Of a DNA stretch of 44,629 nucleotides, positions 31,847 to 41,257 are shown piece after piece (position 1 is the stretch's first letter; each line of letters starts with the position of its first letter). The notes under the pieces are model-generated. The model was not told the DNA's origin. It saw only the letters and a program-made list of their open reading frames with translations, and did not search any database. Source of the stretch: a bacterium (GTDB lineage Bacteria > Bacillota_I > Bacilli_A > RF39 > UBA660); the NCBI GenBank assembly GCA_004563275.1, contig SFSZ01000015.1:1-44629 (forward strand), read 5' to 3'. Both the position numbers and the translations under genes were made by a program.

Positions 31847-32500
31847 ATGAGTAATAAAATTTTAGAGGGATTAATTAAAGAAAAAGATTATAACCTAAAA
31901 AAGTTATTATTTAAAATTGTTAAAGATTTTGATTTAAATGTTAATGAATTTATGTTACTTATTTATTTTATGAATCAAGATTGTCCTATTTTGGATGTTA
32001 ATGATATTCATAATGTTACTTTTATGGAACCTAAGATTATATTACAATCTTTTAAAGCTTTATCTATTAAGGGATTAATATCTACAAAGGTGACTCCAGT
32101 TAAGGATAAAATTAGTGAAACTATTGATTTAACTAATGTGTATAGAGCAATGGTTAGTGATATTAATTATGATATTAAGAAAAAATCTGAAAAAAATATT
32201 TTTGAAGTTTTCGAAAAAGAGTTTGGAAGAACTTTATCTCCTATGGAGTATGAAATTATTAATGGTTGGTTATCTAATCAGTTATCTGAAGAATTAATCT
32301 TAGGAGCGTTAAAGGAAGCTACTTATAATGGTGTTTCTAGCTTAAGATATATTGATCGTATTTTACTAGAATGGAGTAAAAAAGGCTTTAAAAATATGAA
32401 TGACGTTAATAATTTCTTGGAGAAAAAAGATAATCAAAATAAAGCCCGTAATGAAGAAAAAGTTTTATTTGATTATAATTGGTTAGAAGATGATGAATGA
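31847..32500 (+). CDS. dnaD: DnaD-domain replication initiation protein
   Basis: A 217-residue protein. The N-terminal winged-helix domain (~20-100, FMLLIYFMNQDCP and LSIKGLISTKV) is followed by the C-terminal DnaB_2/DnaD domain (~125-190) with FGRTLSPMEYEIINGWLS and the family signature Y-I-D-R-I-L-x-x-W in SLRYIDRILLEWSKKG. In Bacilli DnaD joins DnaA-dependent initiation and restart with DnaB and DnaI. It is directly before nth with an 11-base overlap, as in B. subtilis. Confidence 0.93.
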   Translation: MSNKILEGLIKEKDYNLKKLLFKIVKDFDLNVNEFMLLIYFMNQDCPILDVNDIHNVTFMEPKIILQSFKALSIKGLISTKVTPVKDKISETIDLTNVYRAMVSDINYDIKKKSEKNIFEVFEKEFGRTLSPMEYEIINGWLSNQLSEELILGALKEATYNGVSSLRYIDRILLEWSKKGFKNMNDVNNFLEKKDNQNKARNEEKVLFDYNWLEDDE

Positions 32501-33104
32501 TTTATTTAAAAGATTAGATTATTATGTTCCTCTAGTTAGATGTGAACTTAATTATTCTAAAGATTATGAATTATTAATTGCAACAGTATTAAGTGCACAA
32601 TGTACAGATAAAAGAGTTAATATTGTTACTAAAGATTTGTTTTCTAAATATGATATTAATACTTTAGCTGATGCTAATATAAAAGACATTGAAAAAATTA
32701 TAAGACCTTGTGGTTCTTATCATAAGAAAAGTGAATACATAATTAAGATTGCTCAAAGTTTAATTAAAGATTTTGATGGTAAGGTTCCTAATAATCGTAG
32801 TTATCTTGAATCTTTACCTGGTGTTGGTCATAAGACTTGTAATGTGGTTTTAAAAGAAATATATAAAGAGCCTTGCATACCAGTTGATACTCATGTAATT
32901 AGAGTCTCTAAAAGATTGGGACTTGTTAATGAAGAAGATTCTCCAGTAATAATTGAACAAAAGCTTAATGAATTGATTCCTAAAAATCAATGGAGTAGAG
33001 TTGGTGATCAAATTCTATTATTTGGAAGATATCACTGTTTAGCTAAAAATCCAAAATGTGATGGATGTTTATTTAAAAAAGAATGCAAAAAAATATCAGA
33101 TTAA
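32490..33104 (+). CDS. nth: Endonuclease III (DNA glycosylase/AP lyase)
   Basis: A 204-residue enzyme that removes oxidised pyrimidines from DNA. Present are the helix-hairpin-helix LPGVGHKTCNVV with the catalytic Lys, the catalytic Asp in PVDTHVIRVSKRLG, and the [4Fe-4S] loop C-x6-C-x2-C-x5-C in CLAKNPKCDGCLFKKEC. Start is ATG 32490 or 32493; both lie inside the end of dnaD. It is the last gene of the cca operon. Confidence 0.96.
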   Translation: MMNDLFKRLDYYVPLVRCELNYSKDYELLIATVLSAQCTDKRVNIVTKDLFSKYDINTLADANIKDIEKIIRPCGSYHKKSEYIIKIAQSLIKDFDGKVPNNRSYLESLPGVGHKTCNVVLKEIYKEPCIPVDTHVIRVSKRLGLVNEEDSPVIIEQKLNELIPKNQWSRVGDQILLFGRYHCLAKNPKCDGCLFKKECKKISD

Positions 33105-33120
33105 ATATCTGATATTTTTT
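33085..33120. terminator. Bidirectional terminator between nth and PBP1
   Basis: AAATATCAGAT (33091-33101) pairs with ATCTGATATTT (33107-33117), with A run before and T run after. The two genes converge here. Confidence 0.85.
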
Positions 33121-35892
33121 TTAACATCCAGCTGTAAGTGTTCTACTAATTGTTTTAGTTTTATTATTGTATGAGATTGTGTGCTGAACATCGTATGATT
33201 GTTTACAATCTAATGTTTTACAATTTACTTCATCACCATCTGAATCAAAGCATGTTGTTGTAACTTTAGCATTTACAACCTTACCACCTGAGATGACTTT
33301 AACTAAATTGTTATTATTAAATAATTTATAGAAGGCTGCTACTGTTATTTTTGCAGCACCATTTAAACTAGCAGTCCAGTCTGTGGAAGGGTTAGATGGT
33401 TCATTTGATGAAGAATTAACTGATACTTCAACACCTGAACTCTTATTAGCTTTGAATATTGAATAACTTGACTTAACCATAAATTTGGTATTACTGTTAA
33501 CTGTTCCAGTATATGTATATGATGTTTTAGTAGTAAATCCTAGATCAGTATAGCCATTACCATTGTCTACATAAACATGATATCCAATTGAACCAATATT
33601 TGATTTATTGTAGGTTAAACGTTTTTGATAATATTTATCAGCCCATACACTATAACCGTTATTAAAGTATTCTTTTAAATAACTTTCACTTATTGCATCT
33701 GGAGTTGGAATAGCTGTCCAAGTTAATTCAGCGTGATTTACAATTGGAGTAACACTAACTTTAAGATTGGTTGGGTTACTTAATTGACTAAATCTTGAAC
33801 TAACATCTTCTGGTACAGTTTTAACTTTAAAGTATTCAACTCTCTTTAAATTACTTGGTGTATATTCTGATGCAAGTTGGATTGGATTTGTTTCTAATTC
33901 AACAGTAGCTGTTGTTACAGTTGAAGGTTGTTTAAATCTTGAATTACTGTTATTTATTTTACTTGTAAGTAATTTTGTCATAGCTTTTTTAGCACTACCA
34001 CCCATTGAACTTGTTAAGTACTGAGTAGGGGTTATTTTATCAACACCAACCCAAATTGCGTAAACGTAATCTGGAGAGTAAGTTACTTGCCATGAGTTAC
34101 CGATGATGGCCTTTTTAATGTTATTTGCTTTTTTAACGCTGGCATCTACGGTAGATGTTCCCGTTTTAGAACAAATATCTGTTCCTGATTTAGAACCGGC
34201 AGATACGTAACCATCAGTTACAGCTGTTTTTAATATCATTGATATCATATAAGCAGTAGCTTCTGACATTACGGTTCTTTTTTCTGGTGTAACTGTATAA
34301 ACTTCACCAGATTCAACAAATTCAATTTTTGTTATTGAGTAGGGCTCGATATAAATACCACCTCTTGCAAATGCACCATATGCTGCTGACATTTGTTTTG
34401 GATTAGTTCCTTCAAAACCACCGATACTATGAGATTCATTAATAAAATGATCACCTTCATATTGTGGGGTTATACCTAAACCAGTTACGAATTTATCTAT
34501 TTTATCTTGTGGAACTGCTTGGAATGCTTGAAGAGCAGGAATATTTCTTGAACTTGCAAGAGCAGTTCTAATTGTCATTATACCTTTATATCCATTATCC
34601 CAGTTTTTAATCTTAACACCATTACTATATGTGTATTCATCATCGATTACCATTTGACCGGTTGACCAATTTAAATATTCGATAGCAGGTCCGTAGTCAA
34701 AAATTGGTTTAGCAGATGAACCTGGATGGACTTTAATATCTGTTGCATAGTTATATGTTCTTTCACCTTTTTTACGACTTGCTCCAACAGCTACCATAGC
34801 ACCTGTTTTAACATCGGTTACTACGATACCAGCTTGTAAGTAGTCATTAGGCCATTTATATGTAACACCATTATAAATATCATTTATTACATTTTGTTTT
34901 TCTTGAACCATTGTTGAATAAATTTTCATTGATACTAAATATGGGTTTTTACCAGTACGACTTTCTACTTCATCAATAACTGTATTAATAAATCCTTGAT
35001 TTGGATTATTAGCAGCAGCTTTATTTGCAAGTAGAGAAGTTACAGAAATCTTTTTAGCATTTTCACATTCTTCTTTAGTGATATAACCATGTCTTTGCAT
35101 TAAGTTTAATACTTGATTTCTTCTTTGTTCAGCTTTTTCTGGATAATTATATGGGTTGTAAGCACTTGGTGCTTGAAATAATCCAGCAAGTAATGCTGCC
35201 TCTGGAAGAGTTACTTCACTGATAGATTTATCAAAGTATTTTTCACTGGCTTGTTGAATACCAAAAGTATTACTTCCTAAACCAGGGATATTTACATAAT
35301 ACTCAATTATTTGTTCTTTAGTATATTTCTTTTCAATTTTGAATACGGAGATGTACATATCTGTGAATTTTCTAATGATACCTTCAATGCCACTTGATTC
35401 AGAACTAGTAATTCTCTGTTTTACAATTTGCATGGTTAGGGTAGAAGCACCACCAGCTCCAGAATGACCAAGTAATTGGCCAAGAGTTGCCTTTATAAAA
35501 CGGGCTAAATCAACACCATTATGTTGGAAGAATCTTGAATCTTCTGTTGCAACTAAAGCATCAACAAATACTTCAGGAATATCATCATAAGATACGCGTT
35601 GTCTATTTTCAGTTCCTAGTCTAGCAATTTCATTTCCTGATGAATCATAAATAATTGAAGCCTCTTTAGTGTATAGCTTTTCAACATCAAATTCAGGAGC
35701 CATAATTACTATGTATAAAAGAAATAAGATTCCAATTGCAAAAATACCAACTAAAATAAACATTATTATAACCAGTATTTTTTCAGCTAAATTTCCTTTC
35801 TTCCATTTTTCTTTAAAACTAGCAAAATTAGTATTTAATTTTTTTTCACTACTATTTTTTTTCTTTTTTGCTTTTATTTTTATTTTTTTCAT
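33121..35892 (-). CDS. pbpA1: Class A penicillin-binding protein with extra C-terminal domains
   Basis: A 923-residue bifunctional peptidoglycan synthase. A Lys-rich cytoplasmic start is followed by a transmembrane helix (~39-65) and a GT51 glycosyltransferase with EDSRFFQHNGVD (catalytic Glu) and GGASTLTMQIVKQ. The transpeptidase has PGSSAKPI (S-x-x-K), SSRNIPAL (S-x-N) and SKTGTST (K-T-G). After ~680 come a fibronectin III-like module (TNLKVSVTPIVNHAELTWTA, then GYHVYVDNGNGYTDLG) and a final ~90-residue module with four cysteines (CFDSDGDEVNC, LDC, GC-end) that I do not recognise. It overlaps the recU stop by four bases. The symbol is a descriptive placeholder for PBP1/ponA-type genes. Confidence 0.93.
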   Translation of the reverse strand: MKKIKIKAKKKKNSSEKKLNTNFASFKEKWKKGNLAEKILVIIMFILVGIFAIGILFLLYIVIMAPEFDVEKLYTKEASIIYDSSGNEIARLGTENRQRVSYDDIPEVFVDALVATEDSRFFQHNGVDLARFIKATLGQLLGHSGAGGASTLTMQIVKQRITSSESSGIEGIIRKFTDMYISVFKIEKKYTKEQIIEYYVNIPGLGSNTFGIQQASEKYFDKSISEVTLPEAALLAGLFQAPSAYNPYNYPEKAEQRRNQVLNLMQRHGYITKEECENAKKISVTSLLANKAAANNPNQGFINTVIDEVESRTGKNPYLVSMKIYSTMVQEKQNVINDIYNGVTYKWPNDYLQAGIVVTDVKTGAMVAVGASRKKGERTYNYATDIKVHPGSSAKPIFDYGPAIEYLNWSTGQMVIDDEYTYSNGVKIKNWDNGYKGIMTIRTALASSRNIPALQAFQAVPQDKIDKFVTGLGITPQYEGDHFINESHSIGGFEGTNPKQMSAAYGAFARGGIYIEPYSITKIEFVESGEVYTVTPEKRTVMSEATAYMISMILKTAVTDGYVSAGSKSGTDICSKTGTSTVDASVKKANNIKKAIIGNSWQVTYSPDYVYAIWVGVDKITPTQYLTSSMGGSAKKAMTKLLTSKINNSNSRFKQPSTVTTATVELETNPIQLASEYTPSNLKRVEYFKVKTVPEDVSSRFSQLSNPTNLKVSVTPIVNHAELTWTAIPTPDAISESYLKEYFNNGYSVWADKYYQKRLTYNKSNIGSIGYHVYVDNGNGYTDLGFTTKTSYTYTGTVNSNTKFMVKSSYSIFKANKSSGVEVSVNSSSNEPSNPSTDWTASLNGAAKITVAAFYKLFNNNNLVKVISGGKVVNAKVTTTCFDSDGDEVNCKTLDCKQSYDVQHTISYNNKTKTISRTLTAGC

Positions 35893-36455
35893 AAAGCACC
35901 TTCTTTAAAATAAATTTTTTCTAATACTTCTAGATAATCTAAGATTGGATTATATTTAAAATTAACAATATAACCATTTTCTTCTATGTATGAATAGGGA
36001 ATACTTTTTCTTTGATCTTGATTTATGAATTCTAAAAGTGTTTCACCCTTTAAAATATATACTTTATTATTCATTTCTATTATTAAAAACGCAATTCCTT
36101 GATGATTAATTATTCTTTCAATATGTTTAAGTTGATGATAATGAATGTTTGAAAGAGGAAATGAAGTTTTATTTAAAGTCTTTTTTGCATCAAAATCTAA
36201 ATATTTGCCTTTATAAAGTCCTACATAGTCTAATGTGGATTTTTGATTAAATAATCCTTTTACTTCTGGATTACTTTTAGAGTAATCAACCATACTAATT
36301 GCAATTGGAGTGGGCTTTTTATAAATAACAGCAATATCATTATTTAAATAATAACTATTAGCGTCATTTATAAGTTTTTCTAAGTCCATACCACGATTAG
36401 CATGGGATACAGGAGCATGTTTGTTTTCTTTTTTTATTTTATTTGGATATAACAA
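35889..36455 (-). CDS. recU: Holliday junction resolvase RecU
   Basis: A 188-residue nuclease that cuts Holliday junctions in recombination and segregation. Seen are the N-terminal ANRGMDLEKLI, the catalytic core TLDYVGLYKGKYLDFDAK with D and D-x-K/E-x-K type residues, and HQLKHIERIINHQGIAFLII. It begins with TTG (ribosome site GGTGGTGA), giving MLYPNKIKK. It is upstream of and overlaps the PBP gene, the same recU-ponA order as in B. subtilis. ATTATA at 36474-36479 is a minus-strand -10 box. Confidence 0.92.
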   Translation of the reverse strand: MLYPNKIKKENKHAPVSHANRGMDLEKLINDANSYYLNNDIAVIYKKPTPIAISMVDYSKSNPEVKGLFNQKSTLDYVGLYKGKYLDFDAKKTLNKTSFPLSNIHYHQLKHIERIINHQGIAFLIIEMNNKVYILKGETLLEFINQDQRKSIPYSYIEENGYIVNFKYNPILDYLEVLEKIYFKEGAL

Positions 36456-36519
36456 AATTCACCACCTGTAATAATTATACTTTAAATTGGTTATTTTTTC
36501 TATATATATGATATATTGT

Positions 36520-36548
36520 TTGCATTTCTTTAACGTTTTTTATATAAT
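36520..36548 (+). promoter_or_regulatory. Sigma-A promoter of engB
   Basis: TTGCAT (36520-36525) and TATAAT (36543-36548), 17-base spacer; divergent from recU. Confidence 0.7.
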
Positions 36549-36566
36549 TAATTTGAGAGTGATATT

Positions 36567-37163
36567 ATGAAAATTGAATCTAGTAATTTAAGTGTTATTG
36601 CAGTAAGAACAAGTCAGTATCCAACTGATAATAAAAAAGAATTTTTATTAGTTGGTAGGAGTAATGTAGGTAAAAGTAGTTTTATTAATACCTTAATTGG
36701 TAGAAAAAACTATGCAAGAACTAGTGCTACACCAGGTAAAACTCAAACTTTAAATTTTTATTTATGTAATGATAGTTTTTATCTTGTAGATGTTCCTGGA
36801 TATGGATATGCGAGTGTTGATAAGGTTACACAAAAAAAGTTTGGATTAATGATTGAAGAGTATCTTAAAACAAGAGCTAATTTATCATTAGTGTTTATGC
36901 TTATTGATGCCAGAATTAAGCCTACTGAAAATGATGTCTTGATGTATAATTATTTGAAATATTATAATATTCCAGTATTAATTGTAGCTACTAAATATGA
37001 TAAAGTTAAAACAAGTAATAGAGATAAAACTTTAAAGACTATTGCAACTACTTTAGAACTTAAAGATACTGATAAGATTGTGTATTTTTCAAGTGTAACT
37101 AAAAAAGGTAGAGATGAAATATATGATTTAATCGAAGAAAGGTTAAAGGGAGATAATGAATAA
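36567..37163 (+). CDS. engB: Ribosome biogenesis GTPase EngB (YsxC/YihA)
   Basis: A 198-residue GTPase with G1 GRSNVGKSS, G3 DVPGYGYA, G4 ATKYDK and G5 SSVTKKG, typical in length. It works in 50S subunit assembly. It overlaps the pseudopilin gene by eight bases, and der follows, so two ribosome-assembly GTPases flank the pilin-like gene. Confidence 0.96.
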   Translation: MKIESSNLSVIAVRTSQYPTDNKKEFLLVGRSNVGKSSFINTLIGRKNYARTSATPGKTQTLNFYLCNDSFYLVDVPGYGYASVDKVTQKKFGLMIEEYLKTRANLSLVFMLIDARIKPTENDVLMYNYLKYYNIPVLIVATKYDKVKTSNRDKTLKTIATTLELKDTDKIVYFSSVTKKGRDEIYDLIEERLKGDNE

Positions 37164-37626
37164 AAAGGGTTTTACTTTAGTTGAGCTACTAGCTGTTTTA
37201 GTTATTTTAGGAATTCTTGTGACTATTGCTGTGCCGGCTGCAACTAGTGTTGGTGATAAAGCTAAGACTAAAATGCTTAAAACTAAAACTAAATTAGCAA
37301 TGCAAGGAGCTATCCTTTATTTACAAGATAATAAGAGTGAATTTACTTCGCAGACTAATTTAAATAATTGCACTACTAATAATAATGTTGTTACTTGTCA
37401 AATGACATTTTTAAAATTAGCTGATTTAGGACAATTAGATTATGATTATACTGATGATAATGGGGTAAAACATATTCAAAATCCCGTTGATAAGACAGAT
37501 ATGGATAATGCTTATATTATTGTTACTTATAATAAATCAAATAGAAGTGTTGATTCTTTAGATGCTTGTTATAGTGCTGGTAAATCTATTTTATTTGATA
37601 ATAATAGTAGTAGTAAAAAATGTTAA
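37156..37626 (+). CDS. Type IV pilin-like / pseudopilin protein
   Basis: A 156-residue protein with a class III prepilin signal: MNKKG-FTLVELLAVLVILG, where a PilD/ComC-type peptidase would cut after G5, N-methylate F6, and E10 is the conserved pilin Glu (E5 of the mature chain). The hydrophobic helix is followed by a short globular domain with four cysteines (TNLNNCTTNNNVVTC; LDAC; KKC-end), suggesting two disulfides. It could be a ComGC-like competence pseudopilin or a minor pilin. No pilus assembly or peptidase genes are in the window. It is translationally coupled to engB. Confidence 0.85.
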   Translation: MNKKGFTLVELLAVLVILGILVTIAVPAATSVGDKAKTKMLKTKTKLAMQGAILYLQDNKSEFTSQTNLNNCTTNNNVVTCQMTFLKLADLGQLDYDYTDDNGVKHIQNPVDKTDMDNAYIIVTYNKSNRSVDSLDACYSAGKSILFDNNSSSKKC

Positions 37627-37644
37627 GGCTTTATGCCTTTTTTT
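37625..37644 (+). terminator. Rho-independent terminator
   Basis: AAGGC pairs with GCCTT across a five-base loop, T run to 37644. It ends the engB-pilin transcript. Confidence 0.75.
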
Positions 37645-37658
37645 CTTTTGGGTTTTAT

Positions 37659-37687
37659 TTGTGTTTTAGGCTTTTTTATGGTAAAAT
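37659..37687 (+). promoter_or_regulatory. Promoter of der
   Basis: TTGTGT (37659-37664) and TAAAAT (37682-37687) with 17 bases between. This also shows that the in-frame upstream codons from 37633 are not the real start. Confidence 0.6.
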
Positions 37688-37710
37688 TATGGTGTCTGAG
37701 TGGTGAATTT

Positions 37711-39024
37711 ATGAGAAAGACTGTATGTTTAATTGGAAGACCAAATACTGGTAAAAGTACTTTATTTAATAGATTAATTAATGAGAAAAAAGCAATTATT
37801 GATGATATGCCTGGTGTAACTAGGGATCGTTTATATGGAATATGTAATTATAAAGATAAAAGTTTTCATTTAATTGATACTGGTGGAATTGATTTAGCTA
37901 AGGAAGATTTTAATGATACTATTAAAGTTCAAGCTGAATTAGCAATAGATGAAAGTGATGTTATTGTTTTTGTTATTGATGGTAAAACTGATTTAACTAG
38001 TAATGATTTACTTATTGCAAACATGCTTCAAAGAACTAATAAGAAGGTTATTGTTGCAGTTAATAAGTTAGATGATTCTAAACATGAAGATAATGTTTAT
38101 AATTATTATGAGTTAGGATTTGATAAGTATATTGCAGTTAGTGCTGAACATAAAAGAGGCATTAATGAGTTATTAGATGAAATTACTAGTGATTTTAATG
38201 CTTATACTACTGAAGAAAATGATGCAATATTAAAGTTTTCTATTATTGGTAGACCTAATGTTGGTAAAAGTTCTTTAATTAATGCTTTACTTAATGAAGA
38301 AAGAGTTATTGTATCTGATGTAGCTGGTACTACTAGAGATGCAGTTGATACAAGATTTACTTATGATAAGAATGATTATATTGTTATTGATACAGCAGGA
38401 ATGCGTAAAAAAGGTAAGATATATGAAAATATTGAAAAATATAGTCTTATTAGAAGTTTAAAAGCTATTGATAGATCTGATGTATGTGTACTTGTTATTA
38501 ATGCTGAAGAAGGTATTATTGAACATGATAAACATATTGCATCATATGCTTTAGAAGCTGGTAAAGCAATGGTTATTGTAGTTAATAAGTGGGATTTAAT
38601 TGAAGATAAAGATAGTGCTATTAAAAAATGGACTACTGATATTAGAAATAATTTTCAATTTATGCCTTATGCTAATATTGTTTTCTTATCATCTAAAACT
38701 AAAGCTAGAATACATACTTTAATGCCGGAAATACTAAAAGCTTATGAAAGTACAACAAGAGAAGTAAAAACTAGTGTATTAAATGATGTTATTAGAGAAG
38801 CTGTTGCTATTCATGAACCTCCTTCATATAAGGGTAAGAGACTTAAAATATATTTTGTTAATCAAAGTGATACAAGACCTCCTAAATTTGAATTTTCGGT
38901 TAATAATAAAAAGTTAGTTCATTTTAGTTATGAGAGATATTTAGAAAATCAAATTAGAGAAAACTTTGATTTTACGGGAACACCAATTATTATTAAGTTT
39001 ACTAATAGAGGTGAAAAAGAATGA
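37711..39024 (+). CDS. der: Ribosome biogenesis GTPase Der (EngA)
   Basis: A 437-residue tandem GTPase for 50S assembly. The first G domain has GRPNTGKSTLF, DTGG and NKLD; the second has GRPNVGKSSLI, DTAGMRKKGK and NKWD; the C-terminal KH-like domain contains HEPPSYKGKRLKIYF and ends FTNRGEKE. ATG 37711 gives the usual MRKTVCLIGRPN; the longer reading from 37633 would add 26 residues across the promoter. It overlaps the next gene by four bases (ATGA). Confidence 0.97.
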   Translation: MRKTVCLIGRPNTGKSTLFNRLINEKKAIIDDMPGVTRDRLYGICNYKDKSFHLIDTGGIDLAKEDFNDTIKVQAELAIDESDVIVFVIDGKTDLTSNDLLIANMLQRTNKKVIVAVNKLDDSKHEDNVYNYYELGFDKYIAVSAEHKRGINELLDEITSDFNAYTTEENDAILKFSIIGRPNVGKSSLINALLNEERVIVSDVAGTTRDAVDTRFTYDKNDYIVIDTAGMRKKGKIYENIEKYSLIRSLKAIDRSDVCVLVINAEEGIIEHDKHIASYALEAGKAMVIVVNKWDLIEDKDSAIKKWTTDIRNNFQFMPYANIVFLSSKTKARIHTLMPEILKAYESTTREVKTSVLNDVIREAVAIHEPPSYKGKRLKIYFVNQSDTRPPKFEFSVNNKKLVHFSYERYLENQIRENFDFTGTPIIIKFTNRGEKE

Positions 39025-39935
39025 AAAAAGAAACTATAGGATTTATTACGTGCGTAAGTATTATTTTAGTTTTAGCTTCTATATGTGTTTATTTTTCTTT
39101 TAAAGATAGTGGTAGTACTGAATTTTATGGAACTGTTAAAGAAGTTTATAATGGCCATGCGTTAGTTGAAGTATTAGATGAAAATGCAACTAATATTGGT
39201 AGTGATGTAGTAGATATTGATAAAGATAATTTTAAAGTAGGAGATATTATTAAAGTTGAAGTTGACAAGGATATGCAAGAAACTTATCCTCCGGCTGCAA
39301 AAGTTAAAAAAATTACAATAATTAAAGAATCTACTTCAACAAGTATGGTTACAACCGAAATAACTACTAAAGAAATTGTTACAGAAGTGCCAATTACAAG
39401 TGTTAAAACTACGACAACAATCAGATATGAAAGACCAACTGAAACTACTAAAGTGTATGTTCAAAGTACTGATTCTGTTATGAAAAGTTTAGAAGATAAT
39501 TATGCTTTAATTGAAGAAAATAAAAATGATGTTTCTTTTGGAGAAAAAGCTAAAAACTATTTTATTACGATTGTTGATTTTATTTTTTATGATCGACCTA
39601 TTAATGGAGTTTACTTTAAAAATTTAACTGCTAGTGCTAAATTAAAGGTCATAGGATTAGCTTTAAAAGTTGATGGGATTATAGAAAAATATTATCCTAG
39701 TTATAAAGAAGATTTTTCTGAAAGTTATGAGAATGCTAAAAGTAAATTAATTGAACTTTATTTAGATTCTACTGCTAAGTATTGTGAAAATAATGAACAA
39801 GTATGTAATCAAGCTAAAGCAGATTTTCAAGATTTAAAGAAAAGTTTAAATATTACTTGGGATATAATTAAAGATTTAACAAATAGTGGCATTTCTAAAT
39901 TAAAGAAATGGTATGAAATCTACAGTGGAAAATAA
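39021..39935 (+). CDS. Single-pass membrane protein with Thr-rich linker, unknown
   Basis: A 304-residue protein. Residues ~8-28 are a membrane helix; ~35-100 form a small beta domain resembling an OB-like fold (TEFYGTVKEVYNGHALVEVL, then FKVGDIIKVEV), seen in YobA/DUF3221-like proteins. Residues ~103-150 are a Thr/Ser-rich linker (TTEITTKEIVTEV, KTTTTIRYERPTETTK). The rest is a helical domain with one Cys pair (KYCENNEQVC). It is coupled to der by overlap and its end overlaps the metallopeptidase gene in another frame. Function unknown. Confidence 0.6.
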   Translation: MKKETIGFITCVSIILVLASICVYFSFKDSGSTEFYGTVKEVYNGHALVEVLDENATNIGSDVVDIDKDNFKVGDIIKVEVDKDMQETYPPAAKVKKITIIKESTSTSMVTTEITTKEIVTEVPITSVKTTTTIRYERPTETTKVYVQSTDSVMKSLEDNYALIEENKNDVSFGEKAKNYFITIVDFIFYDRPINGVYFKNLTASAKLKVIGLALKVDGIIEKYYPSYKEDFSESYENAKSKLIELYLDSTAKYCENNEQVCNQAKADFQDLKKSLNITWDIIKDLTNSGISKLKKWYEIYSGK

Positions 39936-40557
39936 AATATTAGTTGATAATCAGTGGATTCCTTATATAATTGAATATAAAAAGATTAAAAATATTTATT
40001 TTAGGGTAAAAGAAGATGGAATTATTCATGTATCATGTAATAAGTATGTTAGTCATAGTTATATAAAGAATTTGCTGGAAGATAATACGGATGCTATATC
40101 AAGAATGCTTAAAAGAGCTAATAATAGGGCTGTTAATAATAGTAAGTTATTTTATTTAGGTAATGAACTTAGATTAATGGAATATGATGGTAAGCCTTAT
40201 ATTGATAATGATTTTATTTATGCTAAAGATTATGAACAAGCTAAAGATTATATTTATTCTTTAGCTTTTGATGTATTTAATTCTAGGTTAGAACAAATTA
40301 AAATTAATTTTAAAGACTTGCCTAATTTTAGATTGAGAATACGTAAGATGACTACTAAATGGGGAGTTTGTAATAAAAAAAGTATGACAGTAACTCTTAA
40401 TACTGAATTAATAACTAAAGATGTTAGTTTAATTGATTATGTTATCGTTCATGAGTTATGTCATTTTAAATATATGGATCATAGTGTTAATTTTTGGAAG
40501 TATGTTGCCAGTTTTTATCCATATTATAAGCAAGCACGAAAGGAATTAAATTACTAA
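39913..40557 (+). CDS. YgjP-type (DUF45) zinc metallopeptidase-like protein
   Basis: A 214-residue protein of the YgjP/SprT-like family: ENKILVDNQWIPYIIEYKK and VKEDGIIHVSC at the N-terminus, then KMTTKWGVCNKKSMTVTLN, and the zinc motif H-E-x-x-H in VIVHELCHFKYMDHS followed by FW and Y. Substrates are unknown. ATG 39913 has only a weak ribosome site and overlaps the previous gene by 23 bases. Its stop shares an A with the ATG at 40557. Confidence 0.9.
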   Translation: MKSTVENKILVDNQWIPYIIEYKKIKNIYFRVKEDGIIHVSCNKYVSHSYIKNLLEDNTDAISRMLKRANNRAVNNSKLFYLGNELRLMEYDGKPYIDNDFIYAKDYEQAKDYIYSLAFDVFNSRLEQIKINFKDLPNFRLRIRKMTTKWGVCNKKSMTVTLNTELITKDVSLIDYVIVHELCHFKYMDHSVNFWKYVASFYPYYKQARKELNY

Positions 40558-41257
40558 TGATTGAGTCGTTGAATAATGAAAAGATTAAATATTATACTAA
40601 ACTAAATGATAAGAAATATCGTAAGAGTGAAAAACTATTTATTGCAGCAGGGCATTAAAGAAGAATATTGTTAAAGAAATATTACTTTTAAATGGTGAAG
40701 AAAATGTTTATGGAGATGTTACTTATGTGACAAGTGATATTTTAAAGAAAGTAAGTGATTTAACTAATTATCCTAAAGTTTTAGCAATTTGCTATATAAA
40801 AGATGATTTGAAAATTGAAGGTAATGTTGTAGCTCTTGATAATATTAAAGATCCAGGTAATTTAGGTACTATTATTAGATCGGCTGTTGCTTTTAATTAT
40901 GACACTATTTTACTTAGTGAAGAATGTGTTGATGTATATAATAGTAAGGTTGTAAGGGCAACTGAAGGAATGCTTTTTAATGTTAATATTGTGACTTGTG
41001 ATTTATTTAGTACACTTTTAAAATTAAAAGAAAGTGGCTATAAAATTTATGGAACTGATGTAGTTAATGGAGAATCTCCTGCTTATGAAAACAATAAACA
41101 TGTTCTTATTATAGGCAGTGAAGCTAGAGGAATGAGTAATTCAATTAGAGAGATTTGTGATAAGAATTTATATATTAAAATGAATGATAAATGTGAAAGT
41201 TTAAATGCTGGGGTTTCTGCAAGTATTTTAATGTACGAATTAGGAGAAACTAGATGA
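40557..41257 (+). pseudogene. SpoU/TrmH-family rRNA methyltransferase, frameshifted
   Basis: ATG 40557 opens MIESLNNEKIKYYTKLNDKK and LFIAAGH, the usual substrate-binding start, but hits TAA at 40656-40658. The other frame continues from about 40652 as ALKKNIVKEILLLNGEENVY and runs to TGA 41255-41257. A one-base loss (or two-base gain) near 40645-40655 would explain this. The SPOUT catalytic domain is complete: NIKDPGNLGTIIRSA, GSEARGMS and SLNAGVSASILMYEL. An initiation at GTG 40727 could give a 176-residue catalytic fragment. In Bacillus relatives such enzymes 2'-O-methylate 23S rRNA. Confidence 0.82.

Noticed and set aside
37633..37710. 26-residue N-terminal extension of Der
   Set aside because: It overlaps the terminator tail and promoter; ATG 37711 gives the family's normal start.
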